Assembly: GCF_028401415.2 (NCBI RefSeq) | Contig: NZ_CP171821.2 | Coordinates: 1,054,001 to 1,118,000 of the forward strand | DNA length: 64,000 nt | Source of the DNA: Glaciecola sp028401415 | GTDB lineage: Bacteria > Pseudomonadota > Gammaproteobacteria > Enterobacterales > Alteromonadaceae | Direction of reading: 5' to 3' | Shown here: piece by piece, positions 42,311-52,500 of the stretch | Layout of the letters: every line of letters starts with the position of its first letter | How positions within the stretch are numbered: position 1 is the stretch's first letter | Made by a program: the position numbers and the translations under genes | Notes under the pieces: model-generated | What the model saw: the letters and a program-made list of their open reading frames with translations, nothing else | What the model was told of the DNA's origin: nothing | Databases searched by the model: none

Positions 42311-43624
42311 ATGACCGATAAGGACGATGATTTATCCAAGACGATGGTTATCCCCAACCCAGGGGGACGTCTTAACAGACGTCAGCAAACAACGCTAGCA
42401 GTGACATCTCAGTCAGTGCTTGATGCGACACAATCAGCGCCCTTTGTATCAGAGCCTTTAAACATTCGATTAGAAAACAAAGTACTGGCCCATGCCACAG
42501 AACTTATCAATTTAGCCAGTAACATACTGACACTTGAGCCTAACAATAGCGTTGACCAACTCAGAAATGATATTGAACAGCATATCGAAAAGTTTGATAA
42601 GCGCTTGATCAGCGAAGGCGTTTCACAAGAGGTCGCGCTCACTGGCAGGTATCTGTTGTGCTGTCTTCTTGATGAACTCGTTCTGAGCACGCCTTGGGGC
42701 ATTGAAAGTATCTGGAGTCGACAGACGCTTTTAAGCAAATATCACAATGAGACGTCTGGTGGTGAAAAATTTTTTGTCATCATCAATAAGCTCATGGAGC
42801 AAGCGCAACAGAGTATTGATTTAATCGAACTTTGCTACCTGTGCTTATCCATTGGATTTCGAGGGAAATATCGGCTTTCGCCAACCGGTGAAAATGAAAT
42901 ATTGCAGATCTGCAACATGATGTACCAAGCCATTTCTCTCTACAGACCTTGCGCAAATGATCTTTCTCCGTCATGGAAAACAGATCTTAGCGCCTCAACG
43001 AGCATTCAAAAGCGTGTGCCCCCTAGCCTCCTATTTTTAGTGTTAACCTTTATCTGTATCGCAACATATGTTGCCTTACTGTCCAATCTTCATGCCCAGT
43101 CTTCACCCTTGTATGAAAAAATCGAATCTATTGGCTGGAACAAAAGTGCCTATGAGCGTGAAGTTTCACACGCGCGCGACAGCGACCAAAGTAGCACGGC
43201 TAATGTGCTAAGGGACGTGAGGCAAAAAATGCGTCAGTCGATCGCAAGCGGCTTGCTGGAGGTAGAACAGCAAAATAACTTGTTGACTCTGCGTTTTGCC
43301 AGCGAGCAATTGTTTCCGCCAGGCAGCACGCAGGTAAATGAGGCCTATCTACCAAACAAGACCTTGCTGATTGAGACGATAAGATCCTATTCAGATTCAA
43401 TCCTAATCGTGGGTCACACCGATTCCACGGGTCGCGCTGAATCTAATTGGGTGATATCGAGACAGCGGGCAGAATCCATTGAGAAATGGTTGCTGTTGGA
43501 CGCTAATCACTTTTTGCAGATGACCACACGAGGCCTTGCAGATACGCAGCCATTAACACCAACCCCCAGTGACAGTAGAAACAGAAGAGTAGAGATATTG
43601 GTACTATTAACAGGTGATGTATGA
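42311..43624 (+). CDS. tssL: T6SS membrane protein TssL with C-terminal OmpA domain
   Basis: DotU-type inner-membrane component. The 437-residue product has a cytoplasmic hook domain (about 55-215, RYLLCCLLDELVLSTPWG, FFVIINKLMEQAQQSIDLIE), one membrane segment at about 239-260, and a periplasmic OmpA-like peptidoglycan-binding domain with ILIVGHTDSTGRAESN (about 365) and SDSRNRRVEIL. This is the specialised TssL with its own wall anchor. ATG 42311 follows AGGAGTTAAGG, which excludes the longer frame from 42290. Confidence 0.94.
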   Translation: MTDKDDDLSKTMVIPNPGGRLNRRQQTTLAVTSQSVLDATQSAPFVSEPLNIRLENKVLAHATELINLASNILTLEPNNSVDQLRNDIEQHIEKFDKRLISEGVSQEVALTGRYLLCCLLDELVLSTPWGIESIWSRQTLLSKYHNETSGGEKFFVIINKLMEQAQQSIDLIELCYLCLSIGFRGKYRLSPTGENEILQICNMMYQAISLYRPCANDLSPSWKTDLSASTSIQKRVPPSLLFLVLTFICIATYVALLSNLHAQSSPLYEKIESIGWNKSAYEREVSHARDSDQSSTANVLRDVRQKMRQSIASGLLEVEQQNNLLTLRFASEQLFPPGSTQVNEAYLPNKTLLIETIRSYSDSILIVGHTDSTGRAESNWVISRQRAESIEKWLLLDANHFLQMTTRGLADTQPLTPTPSDSRNRRVEILVLLTGDV

Positions 43625-46600
43625 GCAAAGAGACATTATTAGCACTCGTAAAACATCGCTACTTTTTACCTACACTGTATTTGTTACTCATTGTGCTAGG
43701 CATATTTTTGGCCGGTCCATATCTTGCGTTTGCAGGCTATGTGCCACTTTCCAGCGTTGTCTCAAGGGTGTTGTTAAGCACCATTATTGTTGTTAGCTAC
43801 ACACTCTACCGATATATCACCTATCTAAAAACGCTTAGCAAACAATCATCGTTTGTCAATGAATTGAGTGAAACAGACGATGTCGCAGAAGCGGTCAGTG
43901 CAGAATCAAAGGCCTTAAAATCAAAATTTGTCGGTGCTTTCGATGCGCTCAAGCGAACCAAAGGAAGTGCTAGTTCTCTGCTGGAACTACCGTGGTACAT
44001 GATAATCGGGTCGCCTGGCAGCGGCAAAACCACGCTATTGTCCAATTCTGGACTACAGTTCCCGCTGGCAGACAAGCTTAATGCTAAACACCTTGATGGC
44101 ATTGGTGGCACAAAAAATTGCGATTGGTGGATAAGTAATGAAGCCGTGTTGCTCGATACGGCTGGACGATATACGTCCCAAGACAGCTTCCAAGAAGTAG
44201 ACAAAACCGGATGGCAAAACTTCCTGGGTCTAATTAAGCGATATCGAAGAAAACCTATCAGCGGATTATTGGTCAGCATCAGTATGGCAGACGTGCTCAG
44301 CATGAATGAGTATGAACTGCAAAAACATGTGACCACACTTAAACAACGAATCGGCGAAGTAAACACTTTTTTCAACACGCAATTCCCAGTGTATGTGCTG
44401 ATCACTAAATCAGATATGTTGGCAGGCTTCACTCAATTTTATGATTCGTTTTCTCATAAGGAGCGTGAACAAGCCTTTGGCCTGGCATTGGATGAAAACA
44501 AAGCAGGTATAGACACCCGTGAACTCAGCGTCGAGTTTAATGACAAGTTTGCCGAATTATTAAAATCATTGTCGCGCAGACAATGGAACAGAATGGCAAT
44601 GGAGCGAGATTCTAATCGCAAAGCGCTAATTTATTCATTTAGAGACCAAATTGCCTCGTTACAGCAAACCTTGAGCGACATAATCCAAAACTTAAGTCTG
44701 GCTGAAGCTGGTATTGACGGCAATATTCGTCCTGGGTTAGTGCGTGGCCTCTATTTTACAAGTGGCACCCAAAGCGGTGCACCAATCGATCGAATGCTGA
44801 CGCGAATATCCAAGGCCTTTGGACTTCGACACGCGCATCCAGTTTCTTGGAATAATGACCAGCGAAGCTATTTTATCAAAGACTTACTCCAACAACTCGT
44901 GTTTAAAGAAGCCGATAAATTTGGCACTTTAGCGATGTATGAGCGGAAAAAACGGCGCGTTAAACAACTTGCATTAGCTATGTTTTCACTTGCCACCGTC
45001 GCCTTGTGCTCCAGCTTTTATATCAGTTTCAAAAACAACGAAGCCTTTCTGAACGAAGGAAAGACAGTTGTTGACCGATGGATAACTCAACATCAAAGCC
45101 AAGGCGTGCAGCAAGACCTAAGACAAAACATACCCGCCCTCAATGACTTCGCGAATGATTTACAACGACTAAGCGCCGAACACAGTCAACACTTTTCTGG
45201 CTTAGGGTTAAATCAGCAGCGGACGCTTGCTAATGCCCTAGACGCAAGTTATCAGCGTTTGCTAGCTTCTATTTTATTACCTTTTGTAAAACAAGAAATG
45301 GAATTGCAAATGCGCAGTCATAGCGATCCTGTCTTGCAATACCAAGCACTCAAAAGCTATCTGATGATGGCTCAACCTGAGCGGCGTGACAACGAGTATC
45401 TGATTGAATATCTGCTTAGCAGTATGAACAATAACGCTTACTTTTCTGAGCAGGAGTACGCGCAGATTCAAACGCATCTGTCGGCTTTGATAGCGGGCAA
45501 CGTCATGATTTCCCAAAGCAATCAAAGCAGTATTGATGCAGCTCGCCAATCATTAAATGCACAAGCTTTGGATGATGTCTATTATCAACAGCTTCGCCGA
45601 ACATATTTAACCAACACCGAAAACTTTCAATCGCTTGCACAGCTTGCCGGGTCAAATTGGAGAAATGCCTTCACCACCTCCTTAGATGAAGTTTTTAGCA
45701 TCTCAACGCTCTTCACTCCCAGTGTATTTAAACAGCTTACCGGCAATGAAATAGCTAACTATGTCGAACAACTAGCGAAAGAAACATGGGTCTTAGGTCC
45801 GAATAAACGAATAGATCCTGAAGCACTGCAAACGCAGCTTGAGCTATTGTACGCAAGCGAATATGTTCAGCAGTGGCGCGCGCTAATAAACTCAGTCAGT
45901 ATCAAACAAAACACCGATCTGGCATCGTTACTCACCTCACTTCCAGAGCTGAGTAAAAGCACAAGCCCCATTTTTAATTTGTTAGAAAGTATCTCTAGGG
46001 CGACTAATCTGACGGGGCTAAACTTATCGGCTGCTGGTTCAACAGAGCTTGGGCAACAAGTCCAGCAATCCATTCAAGTTGCACAGTCTAAGTTTAATTC
46101 AGATGGGTCAGAGTTCTTCATAAGTTCAAGATTTAGTGCCCTGCATGAATTAATGAACAGTGAAAGAAGGCAGTCTGCTGAGCAGCGTTTATCTGCCTTG
46201 CTGCAAGAACTGAATGTCTCCTTAAGTTTGCAAGCGCAAAATATGCAAAGCGTGTCGCCGCCTCAGTCGCTGCAAGCCCTAAAAGGATTTGGCTTATTGC
46301 AAGTGGCTCCCTTAAGCCGTTGGATAGAAGAACTATCAAGCTCAGTAGAAAACGTACAAAGCCAAATTCGTAAAACGCAGCTGTCGAATCTTTGGAAGCG
46401 TCAGGTGTTCGCGCAATGCCAAGCAATTAGTTCGACTAAATACCCCTTTGCTAAATCGGCTCCTGTTGACGCAAGTTTAAATGATCTTAATCAGATGTTT
46501 GGAAACAATGGCATTATTTTAAGCTTCTTCAATACTCACCTCTCAGCATTGGCCAACACGCAAACTCGTCCATGGACATGGAAAGATGGGGTTCAGGCAA

Positions 46601-47073
46601 AATATCAATTTTCTCCTTCCGTACTGCCGTTTTTTGAAAACAGCGCAATGGTTCAACAGGCCTTGTTCACAAAAAATCCGGCCGCAGCGTCAATGCAGTT
46701 GGCGCTTACACCAGTATTCTTAGATTCAAAGCTTTCTCAAATAAAAATGGACATTTATGGCACACAACTCAGTTATCAATTTGGCAGACCTATTGCGGTC
46801 AATGTTTCATGGCCACCAGCTAACCCGCAAAGAAGCAGTGACATTGTATTTGTGCGTCGCGACGGTAGCGAAGTAGTCATGAGTGAACGCGGCATATACT
46901 CGCTTGTAAAACTGATTGATGCTGCAAAAACCGAACGTGAATCACAAACGCAAGTGCAAGTGACGTTTTCTAAAGATGGCTATTCAAGTATCTATCGAAT
47001 ATCGGGAAATGATGGCAGTGATCCCTTAGTTTTAAACAGACTTGGGGACTTTAACTGTTTGCAAGCGTTGTGA
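43621..47073 (+). CDS. tssM: T6SS inner-membrane protein TssM (IcmF)
   Basis: Spans inner membrane and periplasm to form the secretion channel with TssL and TssJ. The 1150-residue protein has two N-terminal membrane segments (about 15-60), a cytoplasmic NTPase-like domain with Walker A GSPGSGKTTLL (about 129) and LLDTAGRY, a third membrane segment at about 446-468, and a long periplasmic helical region ending in a beta domain. The intact Walker A suggests nucleotide binding. The start overlaps tssL by 4 bases. Confidence 0.96.
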   Translation: MSKETLLALVKHRYFLPTLYLLLIVLGIFLAGPYLAFAGYVPLSSVVSRVLLSTIIVVSYTLYRYITYLKTLSKQSSFVNELSETDDVAEAVSAESKALKSKFVGAFDALKRTKGSASSLLELPWYMIIGSPGSGKTTLLSNSGLQFPLADKLNAKHLDGIGGTKNCDWWISNEAVLLDTAGRYTSQDSFQEVDKTGWQNFLGLIKRYRRKPISGLLVSISMADVLSMNEYELQKHVTTLKQRIGEVNTFFNTQFPVYVLITKSDMLAGFTQFYDSFSHKEREQAFGLALDENKAGIDTRELSVEFNDKFAELLKSLSRRQWNRMAMERDSNRKALIYSFRDQIASLQQTLSDIIQNLSLAEAGIDGNIRPGLVRGLYFTSGTQSGAPIDRMLTRISKAFGLRHAHPVSWNNDQRSYFIKDLLQQLVFKEADKFGTLAMYERKKRRVKQLALAMFSLATVALCSSFYISFKNNEAFLNEGKTVVDRWITQHQSQGVQQDLRQNIPALNDFANDLQRLSAEHSQHFSGLGLNQQRTLANALDASYQRLLASILLPFVKQEMELQMRSHSDPVLQYQALKSYLMMAQPERRDNEYLIEYLLSSMNNNAYFSEQEYAQIQTHLSALIAGNVMISQSNQSSIDAARQSLNAQALDDVYYQQLRRTYLTNTENFQSLAQLAGSNWRNAFTTSLDEVFSISTLFTPSVFKQLTGNEIANYVEQLAKETWVLGPNKRIDPEALQTQLELLYASEYVQQWRALINSVSIKQNTDLASLLTSLPELSKSTSPIFNLLESISRATNLTGLNLSAAGSTELGQQVQQSIQVAQSKFNSDGSEFFISSRFSALHELMNSERRQSAEQRLSALLQELNVSLSLQAQNMQSVSPPQSLQALKGFGLLQVAPLSRWIEELSSSVENVQSQIRKTQLSNLWKRQVFAQCQAISSTKYPFAKSAPVDASLNDLNQMFGNNGIILSFFNTHLSALANTQTRPWTWKDGVQAKYQFSPSVLPFFENSAMVQQALFTKNPAAASMQLALTPVFLDSKLSQIKMDIYGTQLSYQFGRPIAVNVSWPPANPQRSSDIVFVRRDGSEVVMSERGIYSLVKLIDAAKTERESQTQVQVTFSKDGYSSIYRISGNDGSDPLVLNRLGDFNCLQAL

Positions 47074-47090
47074 CCAAATGGCGTAACATA

Positions 47091-47780
47091 ATGAAAATTG
47101 GATTTTTTGGAAAACTACCGAGTTACGGTGACTTCATTCAAAGAAATGTAAGCCCTGAGATTGCTGAATATTGGGATAACTGGATCTTGCAGGCGATGGA
47201 ACATGCCAAATCTGATTTAGATAGCCAATGGAAGGAGTGTTATTTCACCAGTCCAATTTGGCGATTTCATTTGCAAAGCGGTGTGGTATGTGAAAATACC
47301 CTTTCAGGTTTGATGATGCCCAGTATTGATTCCATGGGCAGATGCTACCCGTTTTTTGTTGTTTGTTGCTTTGATGCTAAATCCGATGTGATTAAGCTCG
47401 CATCCATGATTGACGATTGTCATGCCAAATGTGAAGAGTTGATACTCCAACTGCTAGGGCAAGAGCGCCCCGATTTAGACCAAGTTTGCAGTGAAATTGG
47501 TAAATGCTATCGGGGTATCGTAAAACAACATGTCCCAAAATCGCAACCATCTCCTGTATTGACACTGAATGAAATTTACCAATACGATGGGGATGCATCG
47601 GACAATTTAACTCAAGTGAACGAACATTTTCTTTCACACTGTGTGTCACGCCAATTTGCATCTTTGTCGATATTCAGTAGAGCACAGAGTCACAACATCC
47701 ATGCTCAATATCGCTACTATGACGGTATGCCTAACGCACTTGCGTATTCGAGTTTTCTGGGCGACAACCTGCCCAAGTGA
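47091..47780 (+). CDS. tagF: T6SS post-translational regulator TagF
   Basis: In Pseudomonas, TagF represses the T6SS independently of the kinase by binding Fha. The 229-residue protein has the family start MKIGFFGKLPSYGDFIQRNV and continues with WILQAMEHAKSDL and SGLMMPSIDSMGRCYPFFVV. The frame also permits a GTG at 47070 overlapping the tssM stop by 4 bases. ATG 47091 fits homologues better but lacks a clear ribosome site, so coupling from tssM is likely. Last gene of the plus arm. Confidence 0.88.
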   Translation: MKIGFFGKLPSYGDFIQRNVSPEIAEYWDNWILQAMEHAKSDLDSQWKECYFTSPIWRFHLQSGVVCENTLSGLMMPSIDSMGRCYPFFVVCCFDAKSDVIKLASMIDDCHAKCEELILQLLGQERPDLDQVCSEIGKCYRGIVKQHVPKSQPSPVLTLNEIYQYDGDASDNLTQVNEHFLSHCVSRQFASLSIFSRAQSHNIHAQYRYYDGMPNALAYSSFLGDNLPK

Positions 47781-47805
47781 GTTGTTCTTGTGAAGTTCGG
47801 GTTAG

Positions 47806-48600
47806 CTATCGTGGCCCCAGGGGCAAAGTAGAATCAAGAGGCAGGGTGTTATTCAAAAGGGTTTCATCAAAAGTTTCATTTTGAACCAATATTGCAGTGA
47901 CATTATCCCTTGCGTTTCGCTTGTTTGCTATATCAATTAGTGCATCTGCAGCATCAGCAAAGGGGTGTTCCAGAATAAAGCTTTCTAGCTCTTGATCTGA
48001 CATGACCTTATTTAGACCATCGCTACATACTAGAAATCGATCGTCATCGTCCAAGTCAAAGCTGGCAATCTCAAGTTTCAATTCTTCGTGCGCACCAACC
48101 GCCCGAGTAATAATGTTTGCCTTTGGGTGATGTTCCGCCTCACTTGCAGAAATGAGACCGGCATCAACCATATCTTCAACTTGGCTATGATCTCGAGTCA
48201 TCCGAAAAATATAGCGGTCGCGCAAGCGATAAATTCGACTATCGCCCGCCCAAATACAATAGACTTTTGCGCCTTGAATAAACAATATAGCCACCGTACT
48301 GCCAACGATTGAATCGTGCCTCTTTGATAACTGAATCAAGACGGAGTTTACCGATTGAATACACTCCGAAATTTGCTGCAAATTCAGGGGGCTTTTTGAC
48401 TCACTTTTTGATGCGTCTATAAGCTTCGAAAGACCTTCAATAATAAGTTGACTGGCCACATCACCTCTGGCATGCCCACCCATACCATCGGCAACACACC
48501 AAAGCCCTGCACTGCAACAATCTAAGTAGTTGTCCTCATTGACTTTTCTCACTGTTCCAACATCCGTTTTTGCTACACACATCCATCGTGAAGAATTCAT
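47806..48600 (-). CDS. pppA: PP2C-family Ser/Thr phosphatase, PppA-like
   Basis: Reverses threonine phosphorylation of the T6SS scaffold in systems of this kind. The 264-residue protein has the PP2C motifs RKVNEDNYLD, WCVADGMGGHARGDVAS, GDSRIYRLRD, TRDHSQVEDMV, FLVCSDGLNKVMSDQEL and ARDNVTAILVQ. The metal-binding aspartates are present. It is convergent with tagF (25 bases between the stops). Pathway assignment rests on the neighbourhood. Confidence 0.9.
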   Translation of the reverse strand: MNSSRWMCVAKTDVGTVRKVNEDNYLDCCSAGLWCVADGMGGHARGDVASQLIIEGLSKLIDASKSESKSPLNLQQISECIQSVNSVLIQLSKRHDSIVGSTVAILFIQGAKVYCIWAGDSRIYRLRDRYIFRMTRDHSQVEDMVDAGLISASEAEHHPKANIITRAVGAHEELKLEIASFDLDDDDRFLVCSDGLNKVMSDQELESFILEHPFADAADALIDIANKRNARDNVTAILVQNETFDETLLNNTLPLDSTLPLGPR

Positions 48601-48817
48601 TAAACACCCCTAAAATCATGCCTTGGCATATTCACATAAACCTTTGAATTTCGATAAAAAATTCAGCCCTTATTGTACAATAAATTGTTATGAATAACGA
48701 CGGATTAGCACGCTTAAAAACCACAATTCGCTTGCCTTTTTTTATGACTGTCGTTAAGGATAAAAGGATGCCAAAAACGTAGATACCAAAGCTAACAATA
48801 ACAAGCAAATGTGATAC

Positions 48818-50005
48818 TCAGTTTTGCAGCGCTTCCATTCTTTTTTTTAAGTCAATCGCCAGTATTCTGTATGCCTGAGCGTTAGAATGGCCGGGATCAA
48901 CAGACAACACTACATCCCATTTGGCGATTGCATCATCCAAGGCTTGTTGTCGATAAAACACGGACGCTTGTCGATGATATTTTTGGGAAATGTCACTGCG
49001 CGTTTGTTGCAGTAATGATTTGGCTAGGGAGTTGTTTTCATCGGCTTGTGCCGCCGCTTTAAATGATTCAAAGGCCTGCAGCTCGTCTTCAAAAGTCAAT
49101 TGTAGTTGGCCTAATTTTACGAAAGCTTCTGCGGCTTTTACGGGATCAGAACTCTCAAGCTGATTGGCTTGCCCCTGATATACCTCAATCGCTAATGGTT
49201 TTAATTCGTCGGTCATGCCTTGCTTTTCTGTGTATGCTTCGAGCAATTTACGAGACTTTTCGAACTCGCCCAAACGTTTTGTATCGTGAAGCTGAGATAA
49301 TAATTCAGCAGGGCTTAGCTGTGCTATAGGTGTTTGCGCTAGCGCAGGCTCAAATGATATCTGAGGCTCGAGTACGTCGGGCAATTTAGTATCAAGCGCT
49401 TTCTCTGGTATGAGTGACTTTCCTGCTATTAACTGCTCAGATTCAGCAACTTCAGTTTCTCTAGCTTCGGCCTCCTTCTCTTTCGCTAAAACTAACTCGG
49501 CCAGTTGCGTTAAGGGGATTTTTATTTCACTGCCAATAATCACGCGGCGCGGCTGCTCTATGTCGTTGTATTTGGCTAGTGCGTAAAACTCCCAAGCGGA
49601 GCCCAAGTATCGTTTTGCTAAAGTAGACAGGCTTTGACCCGATTTAAGCTCTACCGTGAAAAACTCTTCTGGATAGTAATCTTTAGAGGCGGTATTGATT
49701 TGCCTCAATAGATTATGCGCTCGGCTATTACCCGGAGCGGCCTTCAAATACTCGGTGAGCTCTACTTTGGCAAGTGCAGACTCGCCTCGGTCTAGGCTTT
49801 GCAAAGCCTTCGACATACGTTCGCTGGGCGTAAGGTTTTCTTCTGCGCGAATCTGGCTAGTCTCGCTCAGTGTTTTAGGGTTTTGACTATGCGCTAGTCC
49901 ATATTCATTATCAGGATTGGGGGCAGTAGAAACACAGGCAGTCGTTATCATCATAAACAAAGCAATTACGCTGTATTTCGCCAAGCATACGTTTTCTAAT
50001 TTCAT
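48818..50005 (-). CDS. Lipoprotein with LysM and TPR-like regions, T6SS-adjacent
   Basis: A 395-residue predicted lipoprotein: signal segment VIALFMMITTAC (Cys about 20), then a short helical-repeat region, a LysM-like domain (about 118-170, FFTVELKSGQSLSTLAKRYL ... IIGSEIKIPLT), an acidic coiled segment, and a C-terminal TPR-like array (about 255-390, AKWDVVLSVDPGHSNAQAYR). ATG 50005 follows AAGGAG by 6 bases, excluding the longer frame. It lies 49 bases behind the lipase gene on the same strand. It may help anchor the secretion apparatus to peptidoglycan; this is inference. Confidence 0.7.
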   Translation of the reverse strand: MKLENVCLAKYSVIALFMMITTACVSTAPNPDNEYGLAHSQNPKTLSETSQIRAEENLTPSERMSKALQSLDRGESALAKVELTEYLKAAPGNSRAHNLLRQINTASKDYYPEEFFTVELKSGQSLSTLAKRYLGSAWEFYALAKYNDIEQPRRVIIGSEIKIPLTQLAELVLAKEKEAEARETEVAESEQLIAGKSLIPEKALDTKLPDVLEPQISFEPALAQTPIAQLSPAELLSQLHDTKRLGEFEKSRKLLEAYTEKQGMTDELKPLAIEVYQGQANQLESSDPVKAAEAFVKLGQLQLTFEDELQAFESFKAAAQADENNSLAKSLLQQTRSDISQKYHRQASVFYRQQALDDAIAKWDVVLSVDPGHSNAQAYRILAIDLKKRMEALQN

Positions 50006-50054
50006 GTAGGCTCCTTTGTTCTTATGGTCGTGTCCGAACCTGGCGCGCGATAGT

Positions 50055-51260
50055 TTAATTGAAACGAATAACTGGACGGCGACCACGTCGTTGTCGTTCG
50101 TAATATTGTGCCGCAGCGAGTTCGCGATCCGTTTCATTTTTGATGCTGTTACACATTAAAGCCGCTAAATATTTCAGCATTGATACAATCTTATTGCTGC
50201 CAAACGATACAAATTTGCACAGATTGGTAAAACACCCTTGTATCCATTTGATGATGAGTGGTTTGCGATTAGGGTCGCGCGTAATAAAGAAAGATATTGA
50301 CGCGACAATCTGATCTAAGATGGTAATGGATGGCACAAGGGCTAAGCCTAATGCCGTTCCCACAGCCGCAAGGATCAGATGAAATGCTTTAGACAACCAT
50401 CGCCATCCACGAGACGTCATACCGTAACCGCCCCCCACGCTTCCCCCACGATTTATTAAAATCTCAGCTTCAAGCCATGGATCGTCTGACGTAAGCTTAT
50501 TTCCTCCGCCAGCGAGTATAAGGTTATTTGATTTCATATAGTCATTATGACCTGCAATAAAACTGTTGGTGGTTATCAGTCTTTTTCCAGGCAAATGAAC
50601 GTATGGCATCATTGGCAGCCAGGTAACTAAGTCAGACGCATAGTAGTATCGATTTATACGGTCTCCCATGTGTTTTTGCATAAACTGAGAATGCGGCATA
50701 AATCCAACGCGCGGAGCACCAAAGGTATATAAATAAGGCGTGTATGGACCATTGATAAAGTGCTCTGCCGCAAGGGTCGCTAATGCCCCCCCCATACTAT
50801 GCCCGCAGCAGTGAATGGTATGACATCGGCCAAAATAATTAAAAAGTATGTCCGAAATGTCAGGTAAGCAAGATTGGAATACTTTGGCGAACCCACCGTG
50901 CACAGCAAAACCTTTAGGGCTGGTTCCTGGCGCGCCAGCAGCGTCTATTAAGACGTAGTCAGAGGTTTTTTGACTGCCACGAAACGTAATTAACAACTCT
51001 CCGCGCCGTCTTCCGGTTCCTTCAATAATGTACCCCATCCTTGATTTGGGACCAAAAGAGCTTTTGCCATAAAATGAATGAGTCCCAATGGTTATCCCAT
51101 TACCCCCATTATCAAAACCGGTAGTTGCTTGTGGAATTCTTGTACCATCTGATAAGACCAAATCCCCTTTTTGTATTGGATCATCTAAACCCATTACAAA
51201 ATTGTCACCACCTGCATAAGCGCAGTCTTTTGCGTATTTAATTGAAAGTGCTGTTGGCAT
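50055..51260 (-). CDS. Class-3 lipase, candidate T6SS phospholipase effector
   Basis: A 401-residue alpha/beta hydrolase without signal peptide. The nucleophile motif is GHSMGG (Ser155). Asp210 (YYASDLVTWLP) and His238 (IAGHNDY) complete a plausible triad. LITFRGSQ near 90 matches the oxyanion region of Lipase_3 proteins. After residue 285 a hydrophobic segment (FHLILAAVGTALGLALVPS) and a basic tail follow, which could insert in a target membrane. Cytoplasmic lipases beside T6SS loci are often Tle effectors. No obvious immunity gene is adjacent, except possibly the lipoprotein gene behind it. Confidence 0.75.
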   Translation of the reverse strand: MPTALSIKYAKDCAYAGGDNFVMGLDDPIQKGDLVLSDGTRIPQATTGFDNGGNGITIGTHSFYGKSSFGPKSRMGYIIEGTGRRRGELLITFRGSQKTSDYVLIDAAGAPGTSPKGFAVHGGFAKVFQSCLPDISDILFNYFGRCHTIHCCGHSMGGALATLAAEHFINGPYTPYLYTFGAPRVGFMPHSQFMQKHMGDRINRYYYASDLVTWLPMMPYVHLPGKRLITTNSFIAGHNDYMKSNNLILAGGGNKLTSDDPWLEAEILINRGGSVGGGYGMTSRGWRWLSKAFHLILAAVGTALGLALVPSITILDQIVASISFFITRDPNRKPLIIKWIQGCFTNLCKFVSFGSNKIVSMLKYLAALMCNSIKNETDRELAAAQYYERQRRGRRPVIRFN

Positions 51261-51610
51261 ACAAACCTATCCTCAATTGGGCAGATACACCTTAGCCATC
51301 CTTACATTTGAGCCAGATGCAAAATACGTTTCAATGAATAGGCTTACGCCAACAGTATTGGGAAAGTTGCAAGGATACTGCCTCTGAATGGCATAGCTCT
51401 GGAGCTTTGATATTGCTCCTTTTTAGGGTAGCACTCTGTCGAAATTTTAGTTTTTTAGAAAGGTATGTACCTATCTGTAAACTTTAAGCCTTGTATCTCC
51501 ATCAGCAGTCTATTTTTAATTCGGATTAGTCTCACGGATTCCTGCAATTAATGCGATAATCCCGTCCGTTAATTTTATCGATAGAAACAAGAGCACCCTA
51601 CCCGCTATAT
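51261..51610. other. Intergenic region between lipase and RIO kinase genes
   Basis: No gene is visible in these 350 bases. On the plus strand GGAGC (51401-51405) and GCTCC (51415-51419) form a 5-base stem followed by five T, resembling a weak terminator although no plus-strand gene lies just before it. The divergent promoters of both flanking genes should be here. Confidence 0.4.
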
Positions 51611-52474
51611 ATGAAAACACCTAAACGCTTAATACCTTTAGTCGAAGACGGCTTAATTGATGAAGTTCTTTACCAACTAATGAGTGGTAAAGAAGCCACG
51701 GTTTTTGTGGTGCGCAGCCAAGGTGAAGTGCGCTGTGCGAAAGTTTATAAAGATGCAATGAAGCGCAGTTTCAAAAAAGCAGCTCAGTATCAGGAAGGAC
51801 GAAAAGTCAAAAATAGCCGACGTGCTCGCGCTATGGAAAAGGGCTCTAACTTTGGCCGCAAGCAAATAGAAGACGCGTGGCAAAATGCCGAAGTAGATGC
51901 ACTCTTTACCCTGTCAAGGGCGGGAGTAAGAGTGCCGCAACCATTTGGGTGTTACGATGGGGTGTTGTTGATGGAATTAGTTGCCGATGACGAAGGAAAC
52001 GTTGCGCCTCGTTTGAACGATGTGGCAATGTCGGCTGAACAGGCCATAGAAGACCACGTTCAAGTCATGCACTATGTAAAACTGATGCTTTGCGCGGGCA
52101 TCGTGCATGGGGACTTGTCTGAATTCAACGTATTGGTTGATGATTATGGCCCGGTCATTATCGATTTACCGCAAGCGGTTAACGCCGCTGCTAACAATAA
52201 CGCGTTTTCAATGTTGCAGCGTGATGTTCGCAATATGACCGAATATTATAGCCAGTATGCCCCAGAATTAATCAATTCACATTACGCTGAAGAAATGTGG
52301 GCGCTGTTTCAAGCAGGGGATTTGACTCCCAATACCGAACTTAGTGGTCAATTTGAATTTGATGAAAGTGATGCGGACGTCGACACTGTATTGGAAGAAA
52401 TAAAAGCCGCATTTGAAGAAGAACAAGCTCGATTAGAAAGGATCAAGGGCAATTGTGAGGACAAAGCTTTGTGA
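51611..52474 (+). CDS. RIO1-type protein kinase
   Basis: A 287-residue atypical serine kinase. Motifs: LMSGKEATVFVV (nucleotide loop), ARCAK-type lysine (VRCAKVYKDAMKRSFKK), a RIO-specific basic insert (VKNSRRARAMEKGSNFGRKQ), catalytic GIVHGDLSEFNVLVD, and metal-binding VIIDLPQAV. The C-terminus is acidic and helical. Bacterial RIO proteins are widespread in gammaproteobacteria, but their substrates are not well known. It is convergent with the next gene. Confidence 0.88.
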   Translation: MKTPKRLIPLVEDGLIDEVLYQLMSGKEATVFVVRSQGEVRCAKVYKDAMKRSFKKAAQYQEGRKVKNSRRARAMEKGSNFGRKQIEDAWQNAEVDALFTLSRAGVRVPQPFGCYDGVLLMELVADDEGNVAPRLNDVAMSAEQAIEDHVQVMHYVKLMLCAGIVHGDLSEFNVLVDDYGPVIIDLPQAVNAAANNNAFSMLQRDVRNMTEYYSQYAPELINSHYAEEMWALFQAGDLTPNTELSGQFEFDESDADVDTVLEEIKAAFEEEQARLERIKGNCEDKAL

Positions 52475-52500
52475 TTGAGAGCTCGCGTTGGAAAGCATTT

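Noticed and set aside
43821..44432. Minus-strand open frame of 203 codons within tssM
   Set aside because: It is a shadow of tssM; no start signals or family pattern.
48671..48682. Perfect palindrome TATTGTACAATA upstream of the PP2C gene
   Set aside because: It is short and A/T-rich, and no second copy or matching regulator was seen, so it could be chance.
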